A stretch of 64,000 bases of DNA from Hanamia caeni (GTDB lineage: Bacteria; Bacteroidota; Bacteroidia; Chitinophagales; Chitinophagaceae), in NCBI RefSeq assembly GCF_003721595.1, contig NZ_RJJR01000005.1, forward strand, positions 62,001 through 126,000, written 5' to 3'. This document shows, piece after piece, positions 63,196 through 64,000 of this stretch. The notes beneath the pieces were generated by a model, which worked only from the letters and a program-made list of their open reading frames with translations, had not been told where the DNA came from and did not search any database. The translations under genes were made by a program, and so were the position numbers. Position 1 is the stretch's first letter; each line of letters begins with the position of its first letter.

Positions 63196-64000
63196 TTATT
63201 TTGCCGCATCGCGAAGGCAAAAGCCCTGCACATCATTGTTGTAGAAGCCGATGGTGTGGGAGTTTAAAATGGTTCTGTCCCACGCGTCTATTCTCACATT
63301 ATAACCACACCTTGGTACGCCTGCAGTATGAATAACAAAAGTTCCGGATTTGCCGCCATTCGGTAATGTTCCGCCAATGTAGCTTAGACTGCTTGTGCCG
63401 GTGCCGTCTACATCTACTGTGGCCCCCTTAGCGGGTGTTACGCTTATCGTGAATGATCCTGCGTGGTCATCGATCATACTATAAGTTCCGGTTATATCAG
63501 TCCCTGTAGTAAAGTCTGCGCAATCCCCGCCGATTGCAGGATCAATATGAATATGAACATCGGGCCTTTCTGCATCCACCCACAATGACACACTTCCATT
63601 GGGATCATCGTAAATAATATTGGCCGCGTCTTTTGCCTGGATCCGGATTTGGTGCTTGCCTTCTTCAGTTGCATGATACCGTCCCAGCAAATCTGCGACA
63701 ATATTGGTTACCGGGGTTTGTAAAAATGGTATCCATCCCTGCGCATCCGGGTTCAAAACAACATCATTTAACGAGCCAAGCGTATCGGTGGTTATCGTTT
63801 GTGTGTCCATTAAAGGTTGCTCCACGCTGCCGGGTTTTGTAACCAGGAACCGATATTTCATTCCGCCACCGGCAAAGAAAATATTTCCGATTAATTCCAT
63901 AGTTCCATAGAACGGACTGTTTTTGGCTCCGCCTAAAGACGCTGCAGAGAAGGTGGTGGCCAATCCTGTAATGTCATTGATATCATCTACTGACATGCCT
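63196..64000 (-). CDS. Unrecognised protein, partial (5' end outside window)
   Basis: This frame is open to the right edge, so the gene probably begins beyond it; an ATG at 63996 may be internal. The visible 266 residues are rich in Gly, Asp and Thr with beta-strand character (two Ig-like stretches: SVSLWVDAERPDVHIHIDP, and SFTISVTPAKGATVDVDG). They end CGYNVRIDAWDRTILNSHT and GFCLRDAAK. It has the composition of an exported protein. No family recognised and no T9SS tail. Confidence 0.6.
   Translation of the reverse strand, partial: GMSVDDINDITGLATTFSAASLGGAKNSPFYGTMELIGNIFFAGGGMKYRFLVTKPGSVEQPLMDTQTITTDTLGSLNDVVLNPDAQGWIPFLQTPVTNIVADLLGRYHATEEGKHQIRIQAKDAANIIYDDPNGSVSLWVDAERPDVHIHIDPAIGGDCADFTTGTDITGTYSMIDDHAGSFTISVTPAKGATVDVDGTGTSSLSYIGGTLPNGGKSGTFVIHTAGVPRCGYNVRIDAWDRTILNSHTIGFYNNDVQGFCLRDAAK

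Overview
The window is chromosomal DNA of a Bacteroidota bacterium, most likely of the Chitinophagaceae. The evidence is a low-to-moderate GC content, a PorP/SprF protein and a large surface protein with a type IX secretion (T9SS) sorting tail, a DUF4293 protein, a TonB-dependent receptor with a carboxypeptidase-regulatory-like N-terminus, and promoters of the Bacteroidota form TTTG-N19/20-TAnnTTTG. It begins inside uvrA and ends inside an unrecognised, probably secreted protein. No rRNA, CRISPR array or prophage is visible.

Layout: 1-8.1 kb holds uvrA (3' part), DUF4293, a PIG-L hydrolase, glyA, a sugar nucleotidyltransferase, a gene-free stretch of about 0.95 kb, a single-domain response regulator and a helical 520-residue protein. 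8.1-26.6 kb is a complete leucine/isoleucine/valine supercluster: leuA-leuC-leuD-(twin ABC ATPase)-leuB, then ilvE-ilvD-(ORF6N, broken ORF6N, DinB)-ilvB-ilvN-(VOC, GH36 alpha-galactosidase)-ilvC-ilvA. A 31-codon leader gene rich in Ile/Val/Leu codons, with a promoter, a terminator and a competing antiterminator, lies before ilvE and explains how the ilv half is probably controlled. The leuA leader also carries hairpins, one terminator-like. 26.7-31.2 kb is the T9SS-exported surface protein.

31.3-33.3 kb is the most unusual place. A tRNA-Glu(UUC) gene is followed, in the same open frame, by a tiny GIY-YIG nuclease gene. The tRNA 3' half plus its terminator is repeated on the far side of the nuclease gene (71 of 74 positions), so the nuclease unit is bracketed by tRNA-derived direct repeats although no integrase is present. 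The displaced copy is split at the T-loop by a 27-nt hairpin, and that hairpin was then hit by a 1478-bp IS4-family (IS50/Tn5-like) insertion sequence with a perfect 9-bp target duplication.

33.4-46.1 kb holds PorP/SprF, a nitroreductase, a Crp/Fnr regulator paired with a D-2-hydroxyacid dehydrogenase, small Rossmann proteins, a DsbA-like thioredoxin-fold protein, an LLM flavin oxidoreductase, Hsp20, DUF2130, an aminotransferase, a membrane protein and aspS. 46.4-64 kb holds a 1253-residue DUF3857/transglutaminase protein, a Mrp-type Fe-S carrier, a carboxypeptidase-regulatory-like secreted protein, rsgA, a MoxR-DUF58-BatD-like-BatA operon, dodecin, a small Cys/His-containing secreted protein next to a TonB receptor, a YebC-family protein, aspartate kinase and the partial last gene. 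Two kinds of non-coding repeat recur between genes: a 19-bp motif (AGTAAAC-n4-AAATAA-n2) and degenerate tandem heptamer-like tracts.
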